64,000 nt of DNA from Rhodovastum atsumiense (GTDB taxonomy: Bacteria > Pseudomonadota > Alphaproteobacteria > Acetobacterales > Acetobacteraceae), in the NCBI RefSeq assembly GCF_937425535.1, contig NZ_OW485601.1:3641501-3705500 (forward strand), written 5' to 3'. Under the pieces are notes generated by a model. That model was not told the DNA's origin, ran no database searches, and saw nothing but the letters and a program-made list of their open reading frames with translations. The stretch's first letter is position 1; every line of letters starts with the position of its first letter. Shown in pieces: positions 56,234-64,000 of this stretch. A program made the translations under genes and the position numbers.

Positions 56234-56780
56234 ATGGCTCGCCCCTTGCTCTTGCGCAGTGATTCTGACGCGGTGTCGGTACGTGCGGCGGCACGGGCCG
56301 CGAAAGACGGGGGACAAGCCCGGCGCTTCCTGGCGTTGGTGGCGATCTGCGAAGGGTCAGCGGAGGCGGCGAAGATCGGCGAAGTGACGCCGCAGATTGT
56401 CCGGGACTGGGTGATGACGTTCAACGCGGCCGGTCCGGCGGGGCTGATCGATCCCGGTGGTGCACGGTGTGGTGCGCTGGCGGCAAATCGACCTGTGTCA
56501 GTGGGTCTGGGAAGAATCCAGATATCGGTGTCGCGGCAAACGATGAGCCGGCAGTTGCGGGCGATGGGCCTTCGCAAGCTGTCGGTCCGGCCGCGCCATC
56601 ATGCCCAGGCTGAAGAGGCAATCGAACATTTTCAAAAAGTTTCCCGGCTCGTCTGGAGGAAATCGCCACCGAGAAGGGTGTCGCCCCTGAACGAATAGAG
56701 ATCTGGTTTGCTGATGGTTGAGCGCCGGAGGCGAGCAATCGCATTGGTCGGAAAAACAAGCTCATCCGCTGCTCCATAAC
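56234..56780 (+). pseudogene. IS630-family transposase remnant
   Basis: The N-terminal HTH part is in frame (ARAAKDGGQARRFLALVAIC, QIVRDWVMTFNAAGPAGLID). Then the frame breaks: VVRWRQIDLCQWVWEESRYR lies in another frame, followed by SRQTMSRQLRAMGLRKLSVR in the first. Further shifts give FPARLEEIATEKGVAPERIE and finally GKNKLIR. The DDE catalytic region after this point is missing. Dead element; ends not identified. Confidence 0.85.
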
Positions 56781-57466
56781 TGCTCTGGTTCGGCCAACCA
56801 GCCACGGCAGGGAGGCGCTATGACAGGTCCTCGGACGCCGTGCTCATCAGACTGTCCGCAACGGCCAGGGGACATGACAGCCGGGACACGAGAGGACCGG
56901 GCGGGGCCGTCGCGTCACGTTGCGGCCTGTCAATCGGACGCGCATTCCAGACCGGCGGTCGCCCGGGTGGGGCGACGCGGGCCGGCGGCGCGCAGCAGCG
57001 CCTGCACCGGGCGCTCGAACAAAGAGTGGATCACGCTGGCGGCTGCCACGGCCGCGCCGACGCAAAGGATCATCACCGCCCAGTCGGACAGGCCGAGATC
57101 CGGCCGGCACAGCAGCGGCATTGCCACGGCGCCGACCGCGCCATGCACCAGATACAAGGGATAGGAGAGATCACCCATCACCGTGGCGGTACGACCGAAA
57201 TCGAGGCGGGAGCGCGCCTCTGCGCTGACCAGGCCGAGCAGCGCCAGTGCCGAACACAGGCCGAACAGGAGCGTGCTGGGGGTGCCGTTGCGTACCCAGC
57301 CGGCATTTTCCGCATAACCAGAAAAACAGAAGCCGGCGATGCCCAGGGCGGCGATCCCGATCGCGCCCGGCACGCGCCATCGCGTCGTGATCCAGCCAAC
57401 GCCGATGCCGAGAAAGAAAAGCAGATTATAGGGCGAAGCGATGAACCACGCGGCCGTCGTCCCCGG

Positions 57467-58916
57467 GTGATTGCTCACGGGGGTGGCGGGAGGGGGTTGC
57501 GCTGGGCGCTGAGATGTGAATCAAAATCGGGATGCCGACCCCTCCTCGCATCCGGCTGACCGAGGCTGAAAAGGACGCGCTGCTGTTGGAGCAGGCGGCG
57601 CTGATTGAGCGCATGGCGGCGCGGATCGCCGAGTTGGAAACGCTGGTTGGCAAACCGCGGAAGACGTCGTCGAATTCCAGCCTTCCGCCGTCCCAGGATG
57701 GCCCGGGGCGCAAGAACCGGGAGCGGAAGCGGTCGCGCAAACCCCGCCCCTCGCGACCGGGGGCGACGCGGCCCCTGGCGGACACCCCCGATAAGACGGA
57801 ACGCTGCCTGGTCGAGGCCTGCCCGCATTGCGGAGCGGCCGTGGCCGAGACGGCGCAGCAGTGCCGCGAGCGCTACGACCACGTCGACCTTCCCGCCGTC
57901 CGCCCGGAGGTGACGCGGGTCGAGGTGTTTGGCGGGCGGTGTCACGGCTGCGGCCGGCGCTATCGCGCCCCGACGCCCGCGGCCATGCCACCGGGGACGC
58001 CGTTCGGGCCAGGGATCCACGCCCTGCTGGCCTACCTGCATCACAGCCACCACGTTGGCTTCGAGCGCCTGTCGCGGATGTGCAAGGAACTGTTCGGGCT
58101 TTCCATCTCGGAAGGGGCGATCGCCAATGCCTTCCGCCGGATGGCAGGCAAGTTCGATGCCGCTTGCGCGGCCATCAAGGCGAAGCTGCTGCAGGCCCGC
58201 GTCATCGCCTCGGATGAAACCACCACCCGCATCGACGGCGTCACCCATTGGCAGTGGGTGTTCGTCTCCGAGCAGGCAATTCTGCACGAGATCGCGCCAG
58301 GGCGGGGACGCGCCGTGGCCGAGGCGGTGCTCGATGGCCACCGGCCCGAGGTGTGGGTTTCGGATCGCTACGCCGGGCAGCAGGAGTTGGGCCAGACCCA
58401 TCAGGTCTGCCTCGCTCACGTGCTGCGCGACGTGCAATACGCCATCGACTGCGGCGATACGGTGTGTGCCCCGAAGATCCGCGACCATCTGCGCTGGGCG
58501 ATCCGGATCGGCAAGCGACGACCATCGCTCAAAGACAGCACGCTCGCCGTCTATGCCGGCCAGGCCGAGCGACGTCTGGATCGCCTGCTCGGCACGCCGG
58601 CCGCTCATCCGGCCGGGCGGGAGTTGCAGCGGCAGATCAAGGCCTGGCGAAACAAGTTCTTCGTCTTCCTGCATGACCGGCGCGTTCCGCCGACCAACAA
58701 CATCAGCGAGCAGGAAATCCGGCCCTCCGTGGTGTTCCGCAAGGTCACCAACGGGTTCCGCTCCGCCTGGGGCGCCAAGGTCCACGCCGGCTATCGCTCG
58801 GTCACCGGGACGGCCCGCCTGAAAGGAACGACCGCCCTCAACGCCGTCCGAGCTCTCATCGACGGTTCGTTCGCCATCGCCTGAACCCCGCGTCAGCCAA
58901 CCCGGTGAGCAATTAC
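57467..58916. mobile_element. IS66-family element (tnpC-only, ISBst12-like), complete
   Basis: 1450 bp with terminal inverted repeats GTGATTGCTCAC at the left and the complement of GTAATTGCTCAC at the right, extended by GGGxTGGC. It is flanked by an exact 8-bp target duplication GTCCCCGG (57459-57466 and 58917-58924). The 8-bp duplication and GTAA-like tips are typical of IS66. It carries only the tnpC-type transposase, no tnpA or tnpB. Confidence 0.95.
57532..58884 (+). CDS. IS66-family transposase (TnpC)
   Basis: 450-aa DDE transposase. It has an N-terminal leucine-zipper-like helix (LLLEQAALIERMAARIAELE), a basic linker, and a CxxC zinc motif pair (ACPHCGAAV, CHGCGRRY). The catalytic domain has Asp in ASDETTTRIDG, Asp in WVSDRYAG and Glu in PPTNNISEQEIRP. 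Full length, no frameshift, so probably active. Confidence 0.95.
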   Translation: MPTPPRIRLTEAEKDALLLEQAALIERMAARIAELETLVGKPRKTSSNSSLPPSQDGPGRKNRERKRSRKPRPSRPGATRPLADTPDKTERCLVEACPHCGAAVAETAQQCRERYDHVDLPAVRPEVTRVEVFGGRCHGCGRRYRAPTPAAMPPGTPFGPGIHALLAYLHHSHHVGFERLSRMCKELFGLSISEGAIANAFRRMAGKFDAACAAIKAKLLQARVIASDETTTRIDGVTHWQWVFVSEQAILHEIAPGRGRAVAEAVLDGHRPEVWVSDRYAGQQELGQTHQVCLAHVLRDVQYAIDCGDTVCAPKIRDHLRWAIRIGKRRPSLKDSTLAVYAGQAERRLDRLLGTPAAHPAGRELQRQIKAWRNKFFVFLHDRRVPPTNNISEQEIRPSVVFRKVTNGFRSAWGAKVHAGYRSVTGTARLKGTTALNAVRALIDGSFAIA

Positions 58917-59443
58917 GTCCCCGGCGCCAGCCAGTTGACCACCAGGATGGCCGTCCCCCACAGTAGAAACAGCGCCTGCCCGGCCCGGCGATGGGCGATT
59001 GCCACGGCGAACACAAGGTAGAACAGGATTTCGTGCGACAAGGTCCAGGAAACCGCCAGCAAGGGCGACGGCTGGTGCGGGAACAGGACGATGGAGCGCA
59101 GCACTGTTGCCCCATCCAGGGTGCCGGTCGCCTGGGTTTTTGCGAAATAAAATATTAGAATAAACCAGTACACAGGCATGATACGCGTCAGGCGCTTCCA
59201 GCCATAGCTGGCGAGAGCGCCAGGTAAACCAACATCCATCCGGTGTACGAAATAGATAATGAAGCCACTTAGCACAAAAAAGAATTCGACACCAGCATGG
59301 CCGAATGAAAAAAACCCACCAAACGGCGTATGCCCAATGAAGGTTGGACCTGCAAGCATGCCCTGATAATGGAATAGCATAACCATGCTGGCCGCAATTC
59401 CACGCGACATTTGCAAAGTGGCAAGTTTATTTTTCGTTATCAT

Positions 59444-59781
59444 TGATGCCCTATCGAAATGACGCCAGGCAGAGCTTGGATTTCGGCCGTCTCGGCAGCC
59501 CGGTTGCCGCGACATGCCATCCTCTGTCGAGGATCGCCGCTATTATAACCTTATGGGAACGTAACCGTCAGCCGCAGGTGTGGCTCAATCCCACCGATAT
59601 GACCTCAGCGAAACAGTTCGAAACATAGTAGGGCTGCAGCGCGACGCCAATTTTGCATTTCGCCTCAAACCGCCACACAAATGAGTGCCGGCACCTGAAT
59701 ACTTTGCGGCGGCGACCTCAACCGCAGCGGATTCAGGGGCGGAAACGAATTATTGATTCGGCCTGTGCGGTCTTGGACTGA
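59444..59781. other. 338-bp region without a recognised gene
   Basis: Lies between the disrupted acyltransferase start and the left end of the IS5 remnant. It includes the acyltransferase promoter region. No convincing ORF or hairpin is seen. Confidence 0.4.
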
Positions 59782-60514
59782 GAGGCTGTCTCTGAACGGA
59801 TGCGGAATGGGGCTTGGATGGCCTGGTCAGGCGTGATTCCAACGGATTGTCGAGACCGAGTTGGATGGACACCTGATGTGGATCCCGCCCCCCCCGCGCC
59901 CGGCACGGGCGCGAGGGCCTGCGCTTCGCCCGCGACACCACCGATGCCGAGTGGGCCGTGTTGAAGCCGCTGCTGCCGCCATGTTCCCCGCGGGGCCGCA
60001 CACCGGAATGGCCGCTGCGCGATATCGTGGGTGCGATCTTCTACGTGCTCCGCGACAGTGATCGATAGCCAGAGCGTCAAGACCACCGAAGCAGGTGGCC
60101 CGCGCGGCTACGACGCAGGCAAAAAGCTCAACGGGCGCAAGCGCCACCTCCTGGTGAACCCCGATGGGCGGCCGCTGGTCGGCCAAGTGACCCCGGCCAG
60201 CGTGCAGGACCGCGATGGTACACTGCCCGTGCTCAAGGCATCGCGCGCCAGCTTCCCGTTCATCGAGCGTGTCTTCGCAGATGCCGCCTGCGCCGCTGAG
60301 CGTGTGGCTGCCGCGACGTGCATCGCCATCGGGATCGTCTGCAAGCCTGCCGGTCAGGTCGGCTTCGCCGTTCACCCCAGGCGATGAGTCGTCGGGCGCT
60401 GCTTCGCCTGGCTCGGCCACGACTTCGAGGCCACCATCGCCTTCCTCTGCGCCGCCTCTGTCATGCTGCTCACCTGGCGGTTCGCTCGTTCCGCATGAGT
60501 TCAGAGTTAGACTC
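59782..60514 (+). pseudogene. IS5-family (IS427/IS1031-like) element remnant
   Basis: Terminal inverted repeats are still visible: GAGGCTGTCTCTGAAC at 59782 and, inverted at 60514, GAGTCTAACTCTGAAC, both followed by ATGCGGAA after 2 bases. Between them lies a broken transposase: DTTDAEWAVLKPLLPP to GAIFYVLR, then an internal deletion, then IDSQSVKTTEAGGPRGYDAG to the stop near 60387, then more in another frame (CFAWLGHDFEATIAFL). About 55 central codons, with a catalytic Asp region, are gone. Non-functional. Confidence 0.88.
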
Positions 60515-60605
60515 TTGGGCCGCGTGGACGGAATCATCCGCCTTGATACCGGTCGGCCAAACGGCCGACCGGTCTGCGCGCGGGGATAGCGGGGCGGCAT
60601 GAGGT

Positions 60606-60670
60606 GGCTGGCATTTCCCACGGAAGCCCCGCAGGATGGGGCGGGTGTCCTCCGTCATCGCCGGGAGCCG
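60606..60670. repeat. 65-bp duplicated segment, copy B
   Basis: Partner of 53314-53378 (59 of 65 identical). Here no transporter gene follows; the sequence runs into the 3' flank of the LOG gene after about 55 bp, which suggests the transporter copy was deleted. Confidence 0.8.
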
Positions 60671-60725
60671 GACCTCCTGCATGGCAGTGTGTCCGACCGG
60701 CCCCAGCCCATTCCAGCCAATGCCA

Positions 60726-61310
60726 TCACCGGTGTGTCGCCGTGATCCATTTCGTCGCCCGTGGCGCCTCGTAGGTCCGCAAGGCGGCCAGCAATGGGCT
60801 TACCTCCTGTTCGACGATCAGCATGTTCCGGTGAACCGGCTTCAGGAAAGCCTCGTCGACGATGTGGTCGAGAAACGACGCCAGGCCCGTGTAGAAGCCA
60901 TTGACGTTCAGCAGCGCGCACGGCTTGCCGTGGTGTCCGAGCTGCGCCCAGGTCCATACCTCGAACAGTTCCTCAAGCGTTCCGATGCCGCCGGGCAACG
61001 CGATGAAGCCGTCCGACAGCTCGGCCATCAGGGCTTTGCGCTGGTGCATCGTGTCGACGATCCGCAGATCGGAGAGGCGGGTATGGGCGACTTCCTTTTC
61101 GACAAGCGAGCGCGGGATGACGCCGATGACCTCACCCCCGCGGGACTCGACGGTGTCAGCGATCACCCCCATCAAGCCGACGGAAGCGCCCCCGTAGACG
61201 AGGCCAATCCCGGAATCGACAAGCGCATGGCCAAGCTGCTTCGCCGCCTCGGTGTACAGCGGAAGCCTTCCGGCGCTGGAACCGGAGAAGATGCAGTATC
61301 GCAAGGTCAT
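60726..61310 (-). CDS. LOG-family (TIGR00730) nucleotide phosphoribohydrolase-like protein
   Basis: 194-aa Rossmann-fold protein with the signature PGGIGTLEELFEVWTWAQLG and N-terminal YCIFSGSSAG, LVYGGASVGLMG. Family members hydrolyse nucleoside monophosphates at the N-glycosidic bond; some release cytokinins. It is likely cytoplasmic and single-gene. A 3' fragment of a second copy lies at 54379-54474. Confidence 0.93.
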   Translation of the reverse strand: MTLRYCIFSGSSAGRLPLYTEAAKQLGHALVDSGIGLVYGGASVGLMGVIADTVESRGGEVIGVIPRSLVEKEVAHTRLSDLRIVDTMHQRKALMAELSDGFIALPGGIGTLEELFEVWTWAQLGHHGKPCALLNVNGFYTGLASFLDHIVDEAFLKPVHRNMLIVEQEVSPLLAALRTYEAPRATKWITATHR

Positions 61311-61371
61311 TCCTCACTTTTCACCCGCAATGGGCGCATTGCGTTCGTCCTCATGTGTCGGCTGCCGTGAC

Positions 61372-62064
61372 TCATGACCGGACCCGGCCGGCTTTTGTCA
61401 GCGTCAGATCGACCAGCATCGGAACATCCGGTCCTCGTTTGAATATCTTTTGTGGTGGCGTGCCGTGAAAATCACGGGGACGCCACTCGCGGCAGTCATT
61501 GATCGCCAGCCCGACATCTGCTGCTGCATTGATGTAATCGGAGAAGCGGTGCGGAAAGGTCGGCATCCGCACGATATCGGCGCCATCACGGAAATGGGCG
61601 CTCACCTGGCCAAGCGACAGAAACGGATGGATTTCGATCACCTTGATCGTCCCATTCGTCCGCAGAAGGCGGCGGGCCTCCCGCAGGGGCGGGATCAGAT
61701 CGCTGACGTGTTCCAGGGCCAGGGAAAACAGCACCAGATCGGCGATGCCATCGGCCAGCGGCAATGGCTGCGTCATATCCTGCTGAACCAGGATGAATGC
61801 GGGATCGAGCGCACGGGCTTTCTCCAGCATGCCCGCCGAAACATCGCATCCGATGAGCTTTTCAGCACCACCTTGCTTGAGCCTGGCGAGATTCCGGCCG
61901 GTGCCGCATCCGAACTCCACGATGACCTTGCCATCGGCAGCGCCGGCCAGACCTTCGAGGGCCTGGCTGGCAGCGAAGGTCATCGGATTATCGTAGGAGT
62001 CATAGAAGGATGCCCACCGGTCATAGGCTTCCACGACAGGGAGAAAGGTATCTTTGTCATTCAT
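61372..62064 (-). CDS. Class I SAM-dependent methyltransferase
   Basis: 230-aa methyltransferase. EAYDRWASFYDSYDNPM precedes motif I VIVEFGCGTGRNLARL, then IGCDVSAGML, ADLVLFSLALEHVSD and LLRTNGTIKVIEIHP. The C-terminal FGWRPRDF-like segment (ECRE... region CREWRPRDFHG) is common in BioC/UbiE-like enzymes. ATG 62064 is chosen because motif spacing is normal from there. Substrate unknown. Confidence 0.87.
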   Translation of the reverse strand: MNDKDTFLPVVEAYDRWASFYDSYDNPMTFAASQALEGLAGAADGKVIVEFGCGTGRNLARLKQGGAEKLIGCDVSAGMLEKARALDPAFILVQQDMTQPLPLADGIADLVLFSLALEHVSDLIPPLREARRLLRTNGTIKVIEIHPFLSLGQVSAHFRDGADIVRMPTFPHRFSDYINAAADVGLAINDCREWRPRDFHGTPPQKIFKRGPDVPMLVDLTLTKAGRVRS

Positions 62065-62493
62065 TGTTGATTTGTCTGCGTTGCTTCGTTGGCGTTTCCG
62101 CAAGCCTTGATGCGAACTGATGAATATGAAGGCCATCGACCGGATGAATCGCGGCAACGGCGCGCCGGCGTGACACTGCCCGCGGGCAGATCGTCAGCGG
62201 CAAGGCAATCGAGATGTGATGGGCGGTTGGACATGCTGCGGCCCCTGCGAGAAACCGCCTCGCTGTCGGGGCAAGTCGTTTTCCGGCTATGCCGTTCAGC
62301 TCCGCCAGAGCACCTTTCTGCTAGCATTTGAGCGATGGCTCCGTCAACAGAATGGAAACCAGGGCACGCTCCGGCGCCATTCGTGGAATCACGGAAGTTC
62401 CAGTGTCCAACGGCGACGAAGATTCGACAACCCATCGGGGAAGCCGGGTTTCAGCCGACCGTGGCAGGACGCGCCTGGGCCGGATGATCCGGA
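62065..62493. other. 429-bp region without a recognised gene
   Basis: Between the methyltransferase start and the LysR stop. Short overlapping ORFs on both strands have no recognisable motifs. I see no hairpin or repeat. Confidence 0.4.
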
Positions 62494-63417
62494 TCACCCC
62501 TGTGGCAGGGTCATCCAGCCATCCCAGTCCGGTCTTTCGCCGAAGCGGGGTGCCAGGAAATCCACGAAGCTGCGCACCTTGGCTGAAAGATGCCGGCTGT
62601 GCGGGTAGACGGCATGGATTCCCAGCTCCGGCACCCGGTAGCCGCACAGCAACGGAACCAGCCGTCCGGCCGCGAGATCCGGCCCGACGATGAAGCTCGG
62701 CAACCGGGCGATGCCCGCCCCCCGCAGCGCCGCGCTGCGCAGCACGTCGCCGTTGTTGGTGCGCAGGCGCCCCCGCACCGTCACCGCGACAGCCCCCTGC
62801 GGGCCGTCGAAGCGCCAGTCGTCGCGGCCCGGATCATAGCTGTAGCTCAGGCAGTCATGGCCGGTGAGGTCGTGCGGATGCAGCGGCCGGCCATGCCGCG
62901 CCAGATAGGCGGGCGCGGCGCACACGACCAGCCGGCAGGGCGCGAGCCGGCGCGCGATCAGGCTGCTGTCGGTCAGCCGGGCAATGCGCACCGCCACGTC
63001 ATAGCCTTCCTCGACCAGATCCACGACGCGGTCATTCAGCGTCAGCTCGACCGTGACCTCTGGCTCGGCCGCCATGTAGTCGGCGACCGCGTCGCCCAGA
63101 TGCAGCAGCCCGAAGGACAGCGGCGCGTTGATGCGCAGCCTCCCGCGCGGGCGCGCCTGTAATTCGCCCACCGCCGCCTCGGTCTCGGCGAGATCGGCCA
63201 GCACCTGGGTGCCACGCTCGAAATAGACCCGCCCGGCCTCGGTCAGACTGACCTTGCGGGTGGTCCGGTTCAGCAACCGCGCCCCCAGGTGCTGTTCCAG
63301 GTCCTGGATGTGCTTGCTGACCATGGCCCGCGACAGGCGCAAATCCTCGGCGGCGGCGGTGAAGCTGCCCCGCTCCACCACCCGTAGGAAGGCCGCCATC
63401 GCCGCCAGCCGGTCCAT
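62494..63417 (-). CDS. LysR-family regulator, divergent from azoR
   Basis: 307-aa LTTR with HTH GSFTAAAEDLRLSRAMVSKHIQDL and LLNRTTRKVSLTEAG, and a substrate domain with GYDVAVRIARLTDSSLIARRL. It belongs to the large group of LTTRs paired with oxidoreductases. The 160-bp intergenic region to azoR holds a T-rich TTGACA-like segment; control of azoR is the likely role. Confidence 0.9.
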   Translation of the reverse strand: MDRLAAMAAFLRVVERGSFTAAAEDLRLSRAMVSKHIQDLEQHLGARLLNRTTRKVSLTEAGRVYFERGTQVLADLAETEAAVGELQARPRGRLRINAPLSFGLLHLGDAVADYMAAEPEVTVELTLNDRVVDLVEEGYDVAVRIARLTDSSLIARRLAPCRLVVCAAPAYLARHGRPLHPHDLTGHDCLSYSYDPGRDDWRFDGPQGAVAVTVRGRLRTNNGDVLRSAALRGAGIARLPSFIVGPDLAAGRLVPLLCGYRVPELGIHAVYPHSRHLSAKVRSFVDFLAPRFGERPDWDGWMTLPQG

Positions 63418-63577
63418 GCCCCCACCTCTGCCGCCTTGCCAGGGTGAATTGGTCAATCCTGTAAGACAATCTGTCAAGCAAGACCCGGTTTATCCACGAA
63501 TGCAATCAGCCTAGCTTTCGGCTCAGGCAAGGCGGCACAGGGGGTGCCCCCGTATGCAAGGCAAAGAGGCGAGGACC

Positions 63578-64000
63578 ATGAACATCCTGCACATCGATTC
63601 CAGCGCGCTCGGCGATGCCTCCGCGTCCCGCCGCCTGACCGCCGCCATCGTCGCCACGCTGCGGCAGTCACACCTCGACGCCACGATCGCCTATCGCGAC
63701 CTCGCCGCGGCGCCGCCGGCGCATCTGTCGGGCCAGGTGCTGCAGGCGATGACCAGCAGCGATCCGGCCGCCCTGACCGAGGCCCAGCAGCAGGAGCGCA
63801 GCCTCACCGACGCGCTGCTCGCGGAGTTCCTCGGCGCCGACGTCGTGGTCATCGGCGCGCCGATGTACAATTTTTCCATCCCGACCCAGCTCAAGGCCTG
63901 GATCGACCGCATCGCCCAGGCCGGGAAGACCTTCCGCTACACCGCCAACGGCCCGGTCGGACTGGCCGGCGGCAAGCGGGTGGTGATCGCTTCCTCGCGT
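63578..64000 (+). CDS. azoR: FMN-dependent NADH-azoreductase, 5' part (cut by window end)
   Basis: 141 codons visible, with no stop before the window end. MNILHIDSSALGDASASRRL is the flavodoxin-like phosphate-binding start of AzoR/AcpD proteins, and GAPMYNFSIPTQLKAWIDRI with AGKTFRYTANGPVGL is the diagnostic central part. The enzyme reduces quinones and azo compounds with NADH in the cytoplasm. AGAGGCGAGGACC precedes the ATG. It is divergent from its probable LysR regulator. Confidence 0.95.
   Translation, partial: MNILHIDSSALGDASASRRLTAAIVATLRQSHLDATIAYRDLAAAPPAHLSGQVLQAMTSSDPAALTEAQQQERSLTDALLAEFLGADVVVIGAPMYNFSIPTQLKAWIDRIAQAGKTFRYTANGPVGLAGGKRVVIASSR

Larger units (their letters stand above)
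56930..59443 (-). pseudogene. Acyltransferase 3 gene split by an IS66-type insertion
   Basis: The 5' part (58917-59443) encodes MSRGIAASMVMLFHYQGM, FFFVLSGFIIYFVHR and VSWTLSHEILFYLVFAVAI, ending WLAPG. The 3' part (56930-57466) continues TTAAWFIASPYNLLFFLGIG to LFERPVQALLRAAG. Removing the insertion and one copy of the 8-bp duplication rejoins the frame exactly as WLAPGTTAAW, giving a protein of about 350 residues. The intact gene would be an OafA-like inner-membrane acyltransferase. The lesion therefore looks recent. Function is lost unless the element excises. Confidence 0.92.

Overview
The window is very GC-rich chromosomal DNA. Genes are tightly packed, often with ATGA or TGATG overlaps. 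The family content points to an alphaproteobacterium, probably in or near the Rhodospirillales/Acetobacteraceae. Relevant families are a Tat-type uptake hydrogenase, form IA RuBisCO genes, a molybdenum storage protein, cobalamin riboswitches and short multi-hairpin palindromic repeats. That placement is inference; no rRNA or marker gene is present to settle it.

Layout. 0.1-2 kb: [NiFe]-hydrogenase small subunit and its cytochrome b, with no large subunit between them. 3-9.5 kb: two cobalamin-riboswitch operons facing each other (nrdAB and metE) across a shared terminator hairpin; NrdB carries Phe at the radical-Tyr position (class Ic type). 9.5-14.5 kb: an AraC regulator, a methyltransferase, a secreted protein, a nine-repeat ELWxxDGT protein and a DsbA-fold isomerase. 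14.5-21 kb: a LacI-controlled ABC importer operon ending in a calcineurin-like phosphodiesterase and a lipoprotein esterase; one permease gene carries a 140-bp five-hairpin repeat inside its 5' coding region. 21-25.5 kb: a Fur-box siderophore receptor operon. 26-36 kb: a LacI-regulated oxidative sugar-acid pathway (transporter, mutarotase, dehydrogenase, lactonase, dehydratase, aldolase, reductase) with two identical 16-bp palindromes as likely operators. 36-41.6 kb: GST, racemase, cbbY, cbbR and a wrecked cbbL-cbbS-cbbQ-cbbO operon. 41.6-49 kb: regulators, efflux, acyltransferase and RNA methyltransferase genes. 49.4-51.4 kb: a molybdenum storage protein operon (mosBA) behind a ModE-type Mo-box. 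51.4-56 kb: DMT transporters, an AraC regulator and a soluble PAS chemoreceptor. 56-60.6 kb: insertion-sequence zone (IS630 remnant, intact IS66-type element with 8-bp target duplication splitting an acyltransferase gene, IS5 remnant). 60.7-64 kb: LOG-family enzyme, methyltransferase, LysR and azoR, the last cut by the window end.

The most striking theme is deletion. hupL is absent. cbbL has lost about 310 internal codons, including its active site. cbbQ is fused out of frame to the 3' half of cbbO. Two IS transposases lack internal segments, and one copy of a duplicated EamA/LOG block seems to have lost EamA. H2 oxidation and CO2 fixation cannot work from these loci, while their accessory genes (hupS, hupC, cbbR, cbbS, cbbY) remain intact. 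This is either recent deletional decay of lithoautotrophy or, less likely, systematic assembly error.
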